The notes below the pieces were generated by a model that ran no database searches, had not been told where the DNA came from, and worked only from the letters and a program-made list of their open reading frames with translations. 64,000 bases of DNA, from contig NZ_JAAUWW010000007.1 of assembly GCF_014694375.1 (NCBI RefSeq), positions 1 to 64,000 of the forward strand, read 5' to 3'. Source of the DNA: Vibrio sp. S17_S38 (GTDB taxonomy: Bacteria > Pseudomonadota > Gammaproteobacteria > Enterobacterales > Vibrionaceae). The position numbers and the translations under genes were made by a program. Of this stretch, positions 18,816-27,743 are shown piece by piece (position 1 is the first letter of the stretch; each line of letters begins with the position of its first letter).

Positions 18816-19544
18816 CTATTCTGCCAGAGTGGCTTTTTGGACTGCGATAATATCCTTGATGCCTTTCTCGGCTAAATCCAACAATTGATTTAACTCCGCA
18901 CGAGAGAACGCTTCACCCTCTGCGGTACCTTGAACTTCAATCATCTTACCTTCCTCGGTCATCACCACATTCATATCAGTATCAGCGGCTGAATCTTCCA
19001 CATATTCCAGGTCACACAACGCGTGCTCACCAAGAATGCCAACAGAAACCGCAGCCACATGACCTTTCATTGGGTTTTTCTTTAATTTACCAGATGCCAT
19101 CAATGATTGAATCGCATCCGCTAGCGCCACACTCGCACCAGAAATAGATGCCGTACGCGTACCGCCATCTGCTTGAATCACATCACAATCAACCGTGATC
19201 ATGATTTCACCTAATACTTTTAAATCAACAACAGCGCGTAAGCTACGAGCAATAAGGCGTTGAATTTCCATCGTACGACCACCTTGCTTACCACTCGATG
19301 CTTCACGGCGATTACGCGTATGAGTTGCACGTGGCAGCATGCCATATTCCGCAGTTACCCAACCTTGTCCTTTGCCTTTCAACCAACCGGGTACTTTCTC
19401 TTCTACACTGGCATTACACAGAACTTTAGTGTTACCAAATTCCACCAATACAGACCCTTCAGCATAAGCCGTATAGTTACGTGTCATCTTTATTGGACGA
19501 ACTTGATCGGCAGCGCGGTCATTCGGGCGAGTTGTAGAAGTCAT
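18816..19544 (-). CDS. rph: Ribonuclease PH
   Basis: RNase PH is a phosphate-dependent 3' exoribonuclease that trims tRNA 3' ends. ATG at 19544 gives 242 residues (E. coli type length 238) starting [17 protein letters not shown]; the frame extends 24 bases upstream without a binding site. The conserved segments [59 protein letters not shown] and [15 protein letters not shown] are intact, as is the C-terminus; the frameshift known from E. coli K-12 is absent. It is upstream of pyrE and divergent from yicC. Confidence 0.95.
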   Translation of the reverse strand: MTSTTRPNDRAADQVRPIKMTRNYTAYAEGSVLVEFGNTKVLCNASVEEKVPGWLKGKGQGWVTAEYGMLPRATHTRNRREASSGKQGGRTMEIQRLIARSLRAVVDLKVLGEIMITVDCDVIQADGGTRTASISGASVALADAIQSLMASGKLKKNPMKGHVAAVSVGILGEHALCDLEYVEDSAADTDMNVVMTEEGKMIEVQGTAEGEAFSRAELNQLLDLAEKGIKDIIAVQKATLAE

Positions 19545-19700
19545 AAATAGATACCTAATTGAGGACATAATTGGGCGAGGATTATATAGATCTTAACGTC
19601 AAAAAGCGATCTTGCCGTTGCTTACCTACTCATTTATACAGCGACTTGTGCTACCATGCTCGACAGAAAATCACCCTTATTCTTGCATCAGGAAAATCCA

Positions 19701-20567
19701 ATGATCTACAGCATGACCGCTTATGCCCGTAAAGAAATCAAATCAGATTGGGGCAACGCCGTGTGGGAAATCCGCAGTGTAAACCAACGTTACCTTGAAA
19801 CTTACTTTCGCCTACCAGAACAGTTCCGTGGACTAGAGCCAATTTTACGTGAGCGCTTTCGTAAACGTTTAGCTCGCGGAAAAGTAGAATGTCACCTACG
19901 TTTTGAAGCGAATTCAAAAGCCCAGAGCGATCTCAATATTAATGAAGATCTGGCTAAGCAAGTCATTCAAGCAGCCAAACAAGTGATGTTTCTTACTGGT
20001 GAAAATTCTCGCCTTAATCCTTTTCAAATCATGAACTGGCCGGGCGTAATGGAAGCCCCAGAACAAGACATGGACAATATTCAAAAAGAATTATTAAGCG
20101 CATTTGAAGAAGCCATGGATGATTTCATCGACGCGCGTGGCCGTGAAGGCGACAACATGAAAGCCCTTATTGAGCAGCGCCTTACTGCCATCACCGAACA
20201 AGCCTCTAAAGTTCGTGCTCGCATGCCTGAAATCATGCAATGGCAACGCGATCGCCTATTAAACAAGTTTGAAGAAGCAAAAATTGAATTAGACAGTTCA
20301 CGCGTAGAGCAAGAGTTAATCGTACTGGCGCAAAAATCAGACGTTGCAGAAGAACTCGATCGCCTCGATTCCCACGTAAAAGAAGCCACCAACATCATGA
20401 AAAAAGGCGGCGCTTGTGGCCGTAAACTTGATTTCATGATGCAAGAATTCAACCGTGAAGCAAACACGCTAGCATCAAAATCAATCAGCACCGATGTGAC
20501 TGCATCTGGGGTTGAATTGAAAGTCTTAATTGAGCAGATGCGCGAGCAGATCCAGAATATTGAATAA
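19701..20567 (+). CDS. yicC: YicC family protein (endoribonuclease/RNase adaptor)
   Basis: YicC proteins are implicated in RNA turnover; E. coli YicC promotes decay of the small RNA RyhB. ATG at 19701 after AGGAAA gives 288 residues beginning MIYSMTAYARKEIKSDWGNAVWEIRSVNQRYLE, the standard family start; the frame opens 45 bases earlier without support. The C-terminal DUF1732 part is clear (GRKLDFMMQEFNREANTLASKS ... VELKVLIEQMREQIQNIE). It is divergent from rph with a 156-bp spacer. It marks the left border of the accessory region. Confidence 0.93.
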   Translation: MIYSMTAYARKEIKSDWGNAVWEIRSVNQRYLETYFRLPEQFRGLEPILRERFRKRLARGKVECHLRFEANSKAQSDLNINEDLAKQVIQAAKQVMFLTGENSRLNPFQIMNWPGVMEAPEQDMDNIQKELLSAFEEAMDDFIDARGREGDNMKALIEQRLTAITEQASKVRARMPEIMQWQRDRLLNKFEEAKIELDSSRVEQELIVLAQKSDVAEELDRLDSHVKEATNIMKKGGACGRKLDFMMQEFNREANTLASKSISTDVTASGVELKVLIEQMREQIQNIE

Positions 20568-20594
20568 TCAATATCGCTTAAATAAATACCAATC

Positions 20595-20620
20595 TAGCCC
20601 TCTTTGTTGAGGGCTTTTTT
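20595..20620 (+). terminator. Intrinsic terminator of yicC
   Basis: AGCCCTC-tttgttg-GAGGGCT followed by TTTTT, about 30 bp past the yicC stop codon and upstream of the convergent accessory cassette. Confidence 0.85.
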
Positions 20621-20664
20621 ACAAAAGACGCTGAGCATCTAAAATTTAACATACTTGATATGCC

Positions 20665-22440
20665 CTACCAAAGCCTACTTTTTTCAATGAAATCTAAACC
20701 TACCCTTGTTTGGTTTGAGCCCAATCTCTGAAGTAAATTCAATGCATATTCATAACGTAACTCTGATACAACTTTCGCTTCAGAAGCACTAATATCTAAA
20801 CCCTCTTCAGAAAAGCGAACACAAGATAACTCTATATTTTTCTCTGGACTAAAACGCCCCTGATTAGATGCATAAAATGTATCCCAAATAGGGCTTTCTC
20901 CGTTAGAGAATTCAAATACTTTAAGTTCTGAACCGCATTCTGAAGTTAAATATAAAAATTCATTATTATTGGCTTTTCCATTTGCTGTAGTTAACTTCAC
21001 TGGATTCAGTTTAACTGCTTTAAATGTTAAATGATCCTTACCAATTCTATCTTCCCAATGAGATAGCTTCTGATTGGGAACTAAATCACAAGCTGGCGTC
21101 AAACAAACCCAATAGTCGTCATCTATTAAAAGAACTGTTCCTGTATTTAGATGGCTGCCAACAACAGGCATAGAGCAAGTAAAAGCGTTTAAATATCCAC
21201 AAGATTGCTCTAATTGCCCCATACAATCGTTAAAAAATTGCTTCACGACCTTTTTATTATCTTGATTATTATTTTTCAAAGAAGACACCAATCTTTGAGA
21301 AAAATCTCTCAAAGATTGTTTAGATGCTCGACCAAGTTGTTCCCAATGTAGATCGATGGCTTTATCATGTGCAAAAGTATCTGTCGATTGAGAAAGAAGA
21401 TTATATAACCAGCCAGCCTGTGCTGGCCTATTTGAAATAATATTTAAAGCTTGCTCAAGCCCTCTCTCATCGATTTCATGTCGGATCTTTGCCATTAATA
21501 AATGCATTGGAGAGGCATTTAAACTATTAAGTGAATTACTTAATGCTTCGAACAGCTCAGACTCAGGCTCATTTGAAACCTTACGTATAACTGAAATAAA
21601 TACTTTTCCTGTTGATATATAATTGTTTCCACTGTCTTCCCACAACCATTTCAAGTCATTCTTTGATTCACCAGAAAAATCCAACCCAGATTTTTCACAT
21701 AATTCAAGAACCCTCCATTTAACTAGCTCATCTTGGGTGATATCCATTTCCTTAGATATATCAGTTATTTCATCTGCTTTTGAATTAAATAAATGCTTAG
21801 GGTTTCTTATAGTTTTAAAATCATTCAGTTCTACTCTATCTATTAATTTAAGAATATCTGTTTTTTTATAACTATCAGTCAACCAAGAGTAGTCCTCACC
21901 ATCATTATTATTATCCAGCCATACATCTATTTTTTCAGTAATAGTATCGTGAACCTCAAGATAATCTGGCTTTTTAAGTGGATAAAGATCGAAAAGTATT
22001 TCCTCATATACTTCCCTGATATCTTCTGAAACACCTTTAGTATGAACAAGAATAATATTAAAATGACTATTCGAGTCTAGTTCATTAATTATTCGTCTTG
22101 CTCGACTACCATCATCACTTGGTGGTTCACCATCTAAATGGTAGTCCAAAATTAAAAGATCACTATGATTTAAGTGTTCAGGGATATTATTATTCTCACC
22201 AATTTTTGGGGCTTTACCATCAAAAACATCTAAACTCCAACCATGTGTATGATGGCACATATTAGAAATTCTGATTAATCTTTCTATATTATTAGTATTG
22301 GCTATAACTTTTTTATCACCTGACGATTGCAACAATTCTTGTAGTGTTGGATACTCATCATCAATGACTGTTACTGTTCTTATTGGTGAAATAAAAGCTT
22401 CTTTAATTAAGTCTTGATAAGTTTCTACTGTATTAGTCAT
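20665..22440 (-). CDS. Receiver-domain protein with large uncharacterised C-terminal region
   Basis: A 591-residue soluble protein. The first 145 residues look like a response-regulator receiver: acidic pair DDE at 27-29 after a hydrophobic strand (TVTVI), DLLILDYHLDGE with the candidate phospho-acceptor Asp99, and a hydrophobic strand NIILVHTKG with Thr134 at the place of the conserved Ser/Thr. Residues 150-591 match no domain I know; a late segment (about 452-470) reads VCLTPACDLVPNQKL and may bind metal through its cysteines. It has no recognisable DNA-binding motif. Its ATG overlaps the stop of the GHKL gene by 8 bases, so the two are translationally coupled. I infer that it receives phosphate from the histidine-kinase-like end of that partner and acts in a restriction or defence response. 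Confidence 0.7.
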   Translation of the reverse strand: MTNTVETYQDLIKEAFISPIRTVTVIDDEYPTLQELLQSSGDKKVIANTNNIERLIRISNMCHHTHGWSLDVFDGKAPKIGENNNIPEHLNHSDLLILDYHLDGEPPSDDGSRARRIINELDSNSHFNIILVHTKGVSEDIREVYEEILFDLYPLKKPDYLEVHDTITEKIDVWLDNNNDGEDYSWLTDSYKKTDILKLIDRVELNDFKTIRNPKHLFNSKADEITDISKEMDITQDELVKWRVLELCEKSGLDFSGESKNDLKWLWEDSGNNYISTGKVFISVIRKVSNEPESELFEALSNSLNSLNASPMHLLMAKIRHEIDERGLEQALNIISNRPAQAGWLYNLLSQSTDTFAHDKAIDLHWEQLGRASKQSLRDFSQRLVSSLKNNNQDNKKVVKQFFNDCMGQLEQSCGYLNAFTCSMPVVGSHLNTGTVLLIDDDYWVCLTPACDLVPNQKLSHWEDRIGKDHLTFKAVKLNPVKLTTANGKANNNEFLYLTSECGSELKVFEFSNGESPIWDTFYASNQGRFSPEKNIELSCVRFSEEGLDISASEAKVVSELRYEYALNLLQRLGSNQTRVGLDFIEKSRLW

Positions 22441-25405
22441 TAGTTAATCCTTTAAACTCAATGACAAAGTTTGCCCCTGCCAGCAACTTTTTCTCAGACC
22501 GAGTTTCGTAGCGAATGTTATGGCCACCAGCCATAAGGTTTTGCTTACATAAATAAAGCCCAACACCTCGACCACCTTTTTGCTTTCTAGTAAAGAATAA
22601 GGTGAATAAATTATTATAATCATCTTCATCGACACCTCTACCAGAGTCTGAGATATAAACTTCATCATCCTTTATATCTAAAAGGATTTTTCTATTTTCT
22701 ATTTCACTACGTTGACACCAATATAGTGAATTATTAATTATATTTATAAAAACAGGATAAATCCTAGAAGGTACTTCTTGTAAAACCATAGACTTAAAAT
22801 CATCTGTCACTTCAAAGTTAATATTTGCTTTTTCAAAGTGCTCTCCAAAATAAGATCGTATATAATCTTCAACCTTTAAACCTGTCACTTTTTCAATAAC
22901 TTTCTTTCCTGATAACTTAAGAGGGGAAAGAAACCGTAATTTATCCATAAGAGATTCATGTGAATGAATAGCAGCTTCTAACAAATTATCTTGTGTGGAA
23001 GTTAAGCCATCTAAATGTAAATTCTTTAAGCTGTGCGCTATAATTTGATCTAGTCCCTCTAACTCATGACCTATTATTTCAACAGTAATGCCTAATTGAG
23101 CTAGAGAGTGTAATCTTGCTACCTCATCCCTATATTTAAGAGATTCATTCATACTATAAACAGCCAAGCCTTCTAAATCAATTTGCTCATTAATACGCTC
23201 TAATGCAGTAATATAAGGTGAAAGCTTTTGAGTATTTTCGACTTCCACTTTCGCTTGTACTTCATCTAATTTATCCAGCACAACCGATAAGGAAAGCTTT
23301 TCAAGCTTCAAATCCTCTAAATCTCCTTCAACTATGCTCTTATATTGTTCCCGACAATATTTAGTTAGCTCATCTAACTGTTGTATTTGCTTGGCTAACA
23401 TCTCTTTTCCTTGAGCAGAAAAACGTGTGATGCTGCTATTGATACTAGCCAGTTTACTTCTATATACTTCAGAAGCCTTTTCATAATCCGATTTCTGAGT
23501 CGATTCACTCAAAGCCTTATTGACAACGAAAGTAAGTTCTTTAACCAATTCCTTAGCTGTTAACTCATATTTTCGATACCCCTTATAATCATCCTCTAAT
23601 CGCCCTAAATTTGATGGAATAGGGCTCAATGAAAAACCTTGTGTGGCCTCATTAAAAGTGTCAATTTCCACTTTCAACTTCTGAAGTTCATCAATAGAAT
23701 TAAGCGACAGTCGACTATTAAAGGTATTTTTTAATTCAGATAATCTATCAACGTGAGATATTAAATGTTGAAGATTTTTTTTAATTGAATTTCGAATTCT
23801 AGATCGCTCTTTAGATTGAAGTTTTTTACGATCGTTCTCAGCCTTCTCTAAAGTTTTTTGCTCTTTTATATCAGCCAAAGCTGGTGCTCGAATATCAGAC
23901 TTCCTTCCAAAGAACCTATCTGCAGAATGAAGTAGTACATTTTCTACAATTTCTCGAAAATATTTAGATGCTCTATTCTCGATGATTCCTTCTCGACCTG
24001 CTTTATCTTTCAAGTTTGGATTCGCTTGTCGTGAAATCGCCACTCGACCGAACATACGGCGGTTTGCCCAAAAATAGCGGCCAGCATTTTTAGAGCGACG
24101 ATACTCAATAGAGAAATAATCACTATCTACACGACCATAAGGCATAACACGTAGACCATCCCGATAAACTCGAAATCCCCCATACCTTTCAGCTTGCTGA
24201 GAAAAAAAAGCATGTTGTGGTTCTGATAATGATGTACTACCAATATTAAGCTCAAATGTCCCAACTCGAATATCAAACGCTCCAAAAGCAGTATCTTTTC
24301 TTGTTTTATAGGGATACTTGGGCTTTACAGTAAATTTATCACTCCATACTCCAAAAGCTTTGACTCGACCATTAAAATACCCCTCTTGGTCGACATGCCC
24401 TTCTATAACATGCTCTAAATCTTCAAGGTTTTTTATATCAAACTCACGGTCTTCACTAACAAGGTCAAAAGGTATTATGCCTTTCCAGCCCCTAACAAGA
24501 CAGTTGAAGCCTTTTACTGAAGGCTCATTTCCTTTTGAAAATGGATCTGTAAAATTAGACAAGGTATGGTGAAAACGATCTCGAGTAGCTTTTTCTGATT
24601 CATCAGCTTCACCTAGCGGAGTTTTAGATAGTTGAACCTCAAGATCATAAATAATATCTGCAATAAACATAGCTGTACCATGTTCACTCTCCCCTTTATA
24701 GACAGACCATTTATTAAAGTGCTCTTCTGAAAAAACCTCTTTTATCAGAGTTTTTTCTATTTCTTTCTGAGTAGTAAATTCTTTACCATCAGCCTCTTCT
24801 TGAGCTGAAAATTCTTTCCAGGCATCAGATAAACGTTGATTTCGAGCTAGATCATCACTATCTCCCCATATGTTTCCCATCATTTGGTCAAATAAACCAG
24901 GTAAGTGCTCTATTAATTCTACAGATGTTAAAAACTCAGTAACAGGGATTCGGATATCATGTAAATAAAGAAATGGATTTTCAAATAATCGCCAATCGAT
25001 TAAAGCTGCAACAAATTGTTGTTTTCTTCGTTTTGAAACCAAAAGTAATAATGGCCCTAGTGCCGCAGAAGATAAGCGACCAATACCTTTTTGCCCTTGC
25101 TTTGGCCGTTGATCTAAACCATTTCTATCTTCAAGAGGGATTTCAAAGCCATTAGTTTTAGACTCTGTTCCAACTGTCAACCACTTAGTTTCAAATTCTT
25201 GACGTGACATACCATGACCATCATCAAGAATAGCCGCAACGTTAGTTTCCCCATCAAATAAATGGAGTTCAACATTTCGAGCATAAGCATCATAAGCATT
25301 TTTCCATAACTCAGATATTGCAGTAGGACAATCTGCTATTTGCTCCCGACCTAAATGGTCAATAGTTCGAGCTCTAGTTTTAAAAGACGACGTGCTGTAA
25401 ACCAT
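22433..25405 (-). CDS. Double-GHKL ATPase: MORC-like N-terminus plus histidine-kinase-like C-terminus
   Basis: A 990-residue soluble protein. The N-terminal ATPase has ISELWKNAYDAYA (N box, Asn36), LDDGHGM (Asp62) and GQKGIGR (104-110), the signature of MutL/MORC-type GHKL domains. An S5-like/linker region follows to about residue 500. Residues 500-760 are highly charged and predicted coiled coil. The C-terminal part has GITVEIIGHELEGL with a possible phospho-acceptor His780, an N box INIINNSLYW (Asn891/892), the G1 motif SDSGRG (Asp920) and GGRGVGLYLCKQ (944-955), the hallmarks of a histidine-kinase ATPase. Prokaryotic MORC and paraMORC proteins are known to associate with restriction-modification genes. 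Here it follows the methyltransferase and overlaps a receiver-protein gene. A hairpin lies just before the start, so expression may be attenuated. Confidence 0.78.
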   Translation of the reverse strand: MVYSTSSFKTRARTIDHLGREQIADCPTAISELWKNAYDAYARNVELHLFDGETNVAAILDDGHGMSRQEFETKWLTVGTESKTNGFEIPLEDRNGLDQRPKQGQKGIGRLSSAALGPLLLLVSKRRKQQFVAALIDWRLFENPFLYLHDIRIPVTEFLTSVELIEHLPGLFDQMMGNIWGDSDDLARNQRLSDAWKEFSAQEEADGKEFTTQKEIEKTLIKEVFSEEHFNKWSVYKGESEHGTAMFIADIIYDLEVQLSKTPLGEADESEKATRDRFHHTLSNFTDPFSKGNEPSVKGFNCLVRGWKGIIPFDLVSEDREFDIKNLEDLEHVIEGHVDQEGYFNGRVKAFGVWSDKFTVKPKYPYKTRKDTAFGAFDIRVGTFELNIGSTSLSEPQHAFFSQQAERYGGFRVYRDGLRVMPYGRVDSDYFSIEYRRSKNAGRYFWANRRMFGRVAISRQANPNLKDKAGREGIIENRASKYFREIVENVLLHSADRFFGRKSDIRAPALADIKEQKTLEKAENDRKKLQSKERSRIRNSIKKNLQHLISHVDRLSELKNTFNSRLSLNSIDELQKLKVEIDTFNEATQGFSLSPIPSNLGRLEDDYKGYRKYELTAKELVKELTFVVNKALSESTQKSDYEKASEVYRSKLASINSSITRFSAQGKEMLAKQIQQLDELTKYCREQYKSIVEGDLEDLKLEKLSLSVVLDKLDEVQAKVEVENTQKLSPYITALERINEQIDLEGLAVYSMNESLKYRDEVARLHSLAQLGITVEIIGHELEGLDQIIAHSLKNLHLDGLTSTQDNLLEAAIHSHESLMDKLRFLSPLKLSGKKVIEKVTGLKVEDYIRSYFGEHFEKANINFEVTDDFKSMVLQEVPSRIYPVFINIINNSLYWCQRSEIENRKILLDIKDDEVYISDSGRGVDEDDYNNLFTLFFTRKQKGGRGVGLYLCKQNLMAGGHNIRYETRSEKKLLAGANFVIEFKGLTND

Positions 25406-25441
25406 GAGTCACTCTCAAATATTTGTGGCAAAAATTCAAAA

Positions 25442-25472
25442 AAAATAGCCTACATAATAGGCTCTTTTTTTA
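25442..25472. terminator. Hairpin with T-runs between methyltransferase and GHKL genes
   Basis: AGCCTA-cataa-TAGGCT lies between A-runs and T-runs, so it is terminator-like in both directions. On the coding (minus) strand it is followed by TATTTTTTTT. It begins 10 bp past the methyltransferase stop codon and 42 bp before the GHKL start. The 6-bp stem is short, so readthrough is likely; it may lower expression of the two signalling genes relative to the methyltransferase. Confidence 0.5.
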
Positions 25473-26648
25473 TTAGGTTCCATTTATTATATTATTTATT
25501 AGATGTTTACCAAGTAATGGAGGAACAGCATTACCAATCTGCCTCGCTTGATCTGTTGTACTACCTTTAAATATAAAATCATCAGGAAAGGTTTGTAACC
25601 GAGCTGCATGTCTTAACGTAATTCCATGATTTTTCCATGGATGGACAAAACGACCTTTAGATGGATTATTACAGCCAGTTGTTATGGTATTAGACGGTAA
25701 GTGAATTTGTATTCGACCGTAAACATCTTTATGGCCAACATAGCCATTAGAATGACACTTCAGCTCAAATTCTGGTCCAGCATCCATACGACTACCATTC
25801 AGCCTTGTAGCCTGAAAGCGTCGCTTCATTTTCTCGGTAGGCTGCATATGTATATTACATAAATCTGCATCATCAACTAGTTTACCCGATTCCAAACTCT
25901 GAAGGAGCGCCCTAGCCTGCTCGTCAGATAATTTAGGATCTAAGCGAAAATGCTGTTCTATATATTTTTCTATTAGATCTGGAGTCAAAGGTTCAAAAAC
26001 AGAAGAGGCAGTTCTCCAGCGATTCCTTCCATTTTTAACTTCATTTGATGAAGGAGAAAAATGAGTAGGGGCAGGCGGAAAGGAAGATTCACTAACACCA
26101 ACATCTCGCTTTATTCCTAGAATGAAAGCTCGTTTTCGATTTTGAGGGACACCATAATCTTTCGCATTTAATGTATCGCAAAAAATTATTTCATAACCAT
26201 TTTCATCGGCTAATTCTTGAAATCTATCTAGATAGGATTTATGTCTTTCCCAGAACAAACCGGCCACATTCTCAACTAAAAATGCTGTTGGTGAGAATTC
26301 CTGAACAAAATCAAAGTATCGGAGAAGTAGCTTATTACGTGGGTCATCAACACCTGAATTTTTAATTCTATGGCTGGAAAAACCTTGGCAAGGTGGCCCA
26401 CCAAGCATTAAAGCGAGCTCCCCCACCTCAACGCCAAGTTTAATTCGTAGAGCTTCCGGGTTGATAGTTAAAATATCTTCATTTAGCAGACGGGTTTTCT
26501 GCCCTAATCTTTCAATAAGATTGGATTGATAAGTTTTAGCAGCGGTCTTATCCAGCTCAATAGCTGCTATAACATCCAAGCCTAAACCATGTGCAGCTAA
26601 GCTGAATCCGCCAGCACCAGAAAACAAATCAATAGCTTTATGTGACAT
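25473..26648 (-). CDS. DNA (cytosine-5)-methyltransferase
   Basis: A 391-residue C5-cytosine methyltransferase. Motifs in order: I IDLFSGAGGFSLA (6-18, SAM binding), IV GGPPCQGFSSHR with catalytic Cys87, VI FLVENVAGL, VIII PQNRKRAFILG, and X RQIGNAVPPLLGKHL near the C-terminus. The target recognition region lies between about residues 200 and 340; the recognised sequence cannot be read from it. Start ATG at 26648 has a GAGG ribosome binding site. It lies second in a minus-strand cassette, after an HNH endonuclease gene and before the MORC-like gene, which indicates a modification enzyme of a restriction system rather than a stand-alone Dcm. Confidence 0.93.
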   Translation of the reverse strand: MSHKAIDLFSGAGGFSLAAHGLGLDVIAAIELDKTAAKTYQSNLIERLGQKTRLLNEDILTINPEALRIKLGVEVGELALMLGGPPCQGFSSHRIKNSGVDDPRNKLLLRYFDFVQEFSPTAFLVENVAGLFWERHKSYLDRFQELADENGYEIIFCDTLNAKDYGVPQNRKRAFILGIKRDVGVSESSFPPAPTHFSPSSNEVKNGRNRWRTASSVFEPLTPDLIEKYIEQHFRLDPKLSDEQARALLQSLESGKLVDDADLCNIHMQPTEKMKRRFQATRLNGSRMDAGPEFELKCHSNGYVGHKDVYGRIQIHLPSNTITTGCNNPSKGRFVHPWKNHGITLRHAARLQTFPDDFIFKGSTTDQARQIGNAVPPLLGKHLINNIINGT

Positions 26649-26738
26649 TTATATAACCTCAAATTCTCAGCCGCAATATTCTACCGATTTATTGTGAAAT
26701 AGCTACGAACATAAGACTCATATATTGACAATCACCTC

Positions 26739-27284
26739 TTATTTTACGAAGGCTTCATCTAATTGCTTGTAGAGGTTTAATGATTTATCCGACTCCATTT
26801 TTATATTGTCGTAAAGGCTATTTGCAATCACTCGGATGGCATGTCGTTCCTTGTCATTAAGCTTTGGATAATTATATCTTTCAAAGTTAGCGATTATTTT
26901 CTTTTTTCGACTTTCAAACAGGACATTTTCACCTCTTTGATTGCAAATACTCACCAAATGGTCTTCCCAACTATTGTAGGTAGCATCTTCATTTCTAGAA
27001 CGTTTATTGCACCCCTTGCAACAAGGAATAACGTTCCCTGGGTGGTGTAAGCCATATTCAGTTCTATTAAACATCAAAACATGTTCAATCTGTAAAGATT
27101 CACTCCTTTCACCACAATATGCACAACATGACTGAAAATATGTTTCTTTAATTTCCATCCAAGCAGATTTGCCCTTTCCACTCCCCGTGTTGAACGAATG
27201 TCCCAAATAAAATTCACCGACTTTAGTTAAAAATGCTCGGACAGCTGTATTTGCTGAATCTGATGCTGTGTTGTATACCGCCAC
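26739..27284 (-). CDS. HNH endonuclease, probable restriction nuclease
   Basis: An HNH-family nuclease. In the 181-residue version, CAYCG (Cys54/Cys57) and CKGCN (Cys89/Cys92) form a zinc knuckle around the HNH core LQIEHVLMFNRTEYGLHHPGNVIPCC, with His68 and Asn84 as candidate catalytic residues. The frame is open to 27356, but GTG at 27284 has a strong AAGGGG ribosome binding site 8 bases upstream. The longer N-terminus (MIKYFILYICKESD) covers an AT-rich segment that looks like the promoter. It is first in the cassette and 90 bp before the methyltransferase, so it is the natural candidate for the restriction component. Its cleavage specificity is unknown. Confidence 0.82.
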   Translation of the reverse strand: MAVYNTASDSANTAVRAFLTKVGEFYLGHSFNTGSGKGKSAWMEIKETYFQSCCAYCGERSESLQIEHVLMFNRTEYGLHHPGNVIPCCKGCNKRSRNEDATYNSWEDHLVSICNQRGENVLFESRKKKIIANFERYNYPKLNDKERHAIRVIANSLYDNIKMESDKSLNLYKQLDEAFVK

Positions 27285-27300
27285 TATTATCACCCCTTCA

Positions 27301-27358
27301 CTTTGGTATAAAATGTCACTTTCTTTACAGATATATAGTATAAAATATTTTATCAAAG
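27301..27358 (-). promoter_or_regulatory. AT-rich promoter/operator region of the restriction cassette
   Basis: The segment carries an inverted repeat, CTTTGGTATAAAAT (27301-27314) against the complement CTTTGATAAAATAT (27345-27358), and a perfect palindrome ATAAAATATTTTAT (27340-27353). TATACT-like -10 elements are present on the minus strand. This is the layout expected of an operator for a controller protein, but no controller gene was found in the cassette. Confidence 0.4.
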
Positions 27359-27627
27359 AGGGTACAAGTATGAGGCGGGATAGCTATCTTTAACATTGCT
27401 GCTATGTTTATCAAAATATCCATAACACAGAATGCGACGTACTTTATTGATACTGAAAATAAAAAACATCAATTTTATAATCCCATATAAGTGATGAATC
27501 AGTGGAGAGCCTATTTAGTAATGAGGAAGCTCAACTTTGATAATTTATTACTCATAAAAAAACACAACTAGTCAATCCCCCACTAAGCATATTAACCCGG
27601 TTTAATGGATTTAATCTGTCACATAAA
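27359..27627. other. Noncoding spacer right of the restriction cassette
   Basis: About 270 bp with no supported gene, no clear repeat and no insertion-sequence end. It is the right-hand border of the cassette; no direct repeats matching the left border near 20.6 kb were noticed. Confidence 0.5.
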
Positions 27628-27641
27628 TTGATTCGTATCAT
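27628..27641 (+). promoter_or_regulatory. FNR-like box upstream of the hemerythrin gene
   Basis: TTGAT-tcgt-ATCAT differs from the FNR consensus TTGAT-N4-ATCAA at one base. It lies about 100 bp before the probable start of the hemerythrin gene. Anaerobic or nitric-oxide-related control would suit the gene product. Confidence 0.55.
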
Positions 27642-27743
27642 TAAAAAGAGAACTAACGGCTTGTTTACTCCTTTATAGGCATGTTGATGTGATATTGAAA
27701 GTTTATGATGGGAACTTACCTTTCTTTATATATGGTGTTTGTT

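Noticed and set aside
20568-27704. Attachment-site direct repeats around the restriction cassette
   Set aside because: Both borders were compared by eye and no matching direct repeat, integrase or tRNA gene was found.
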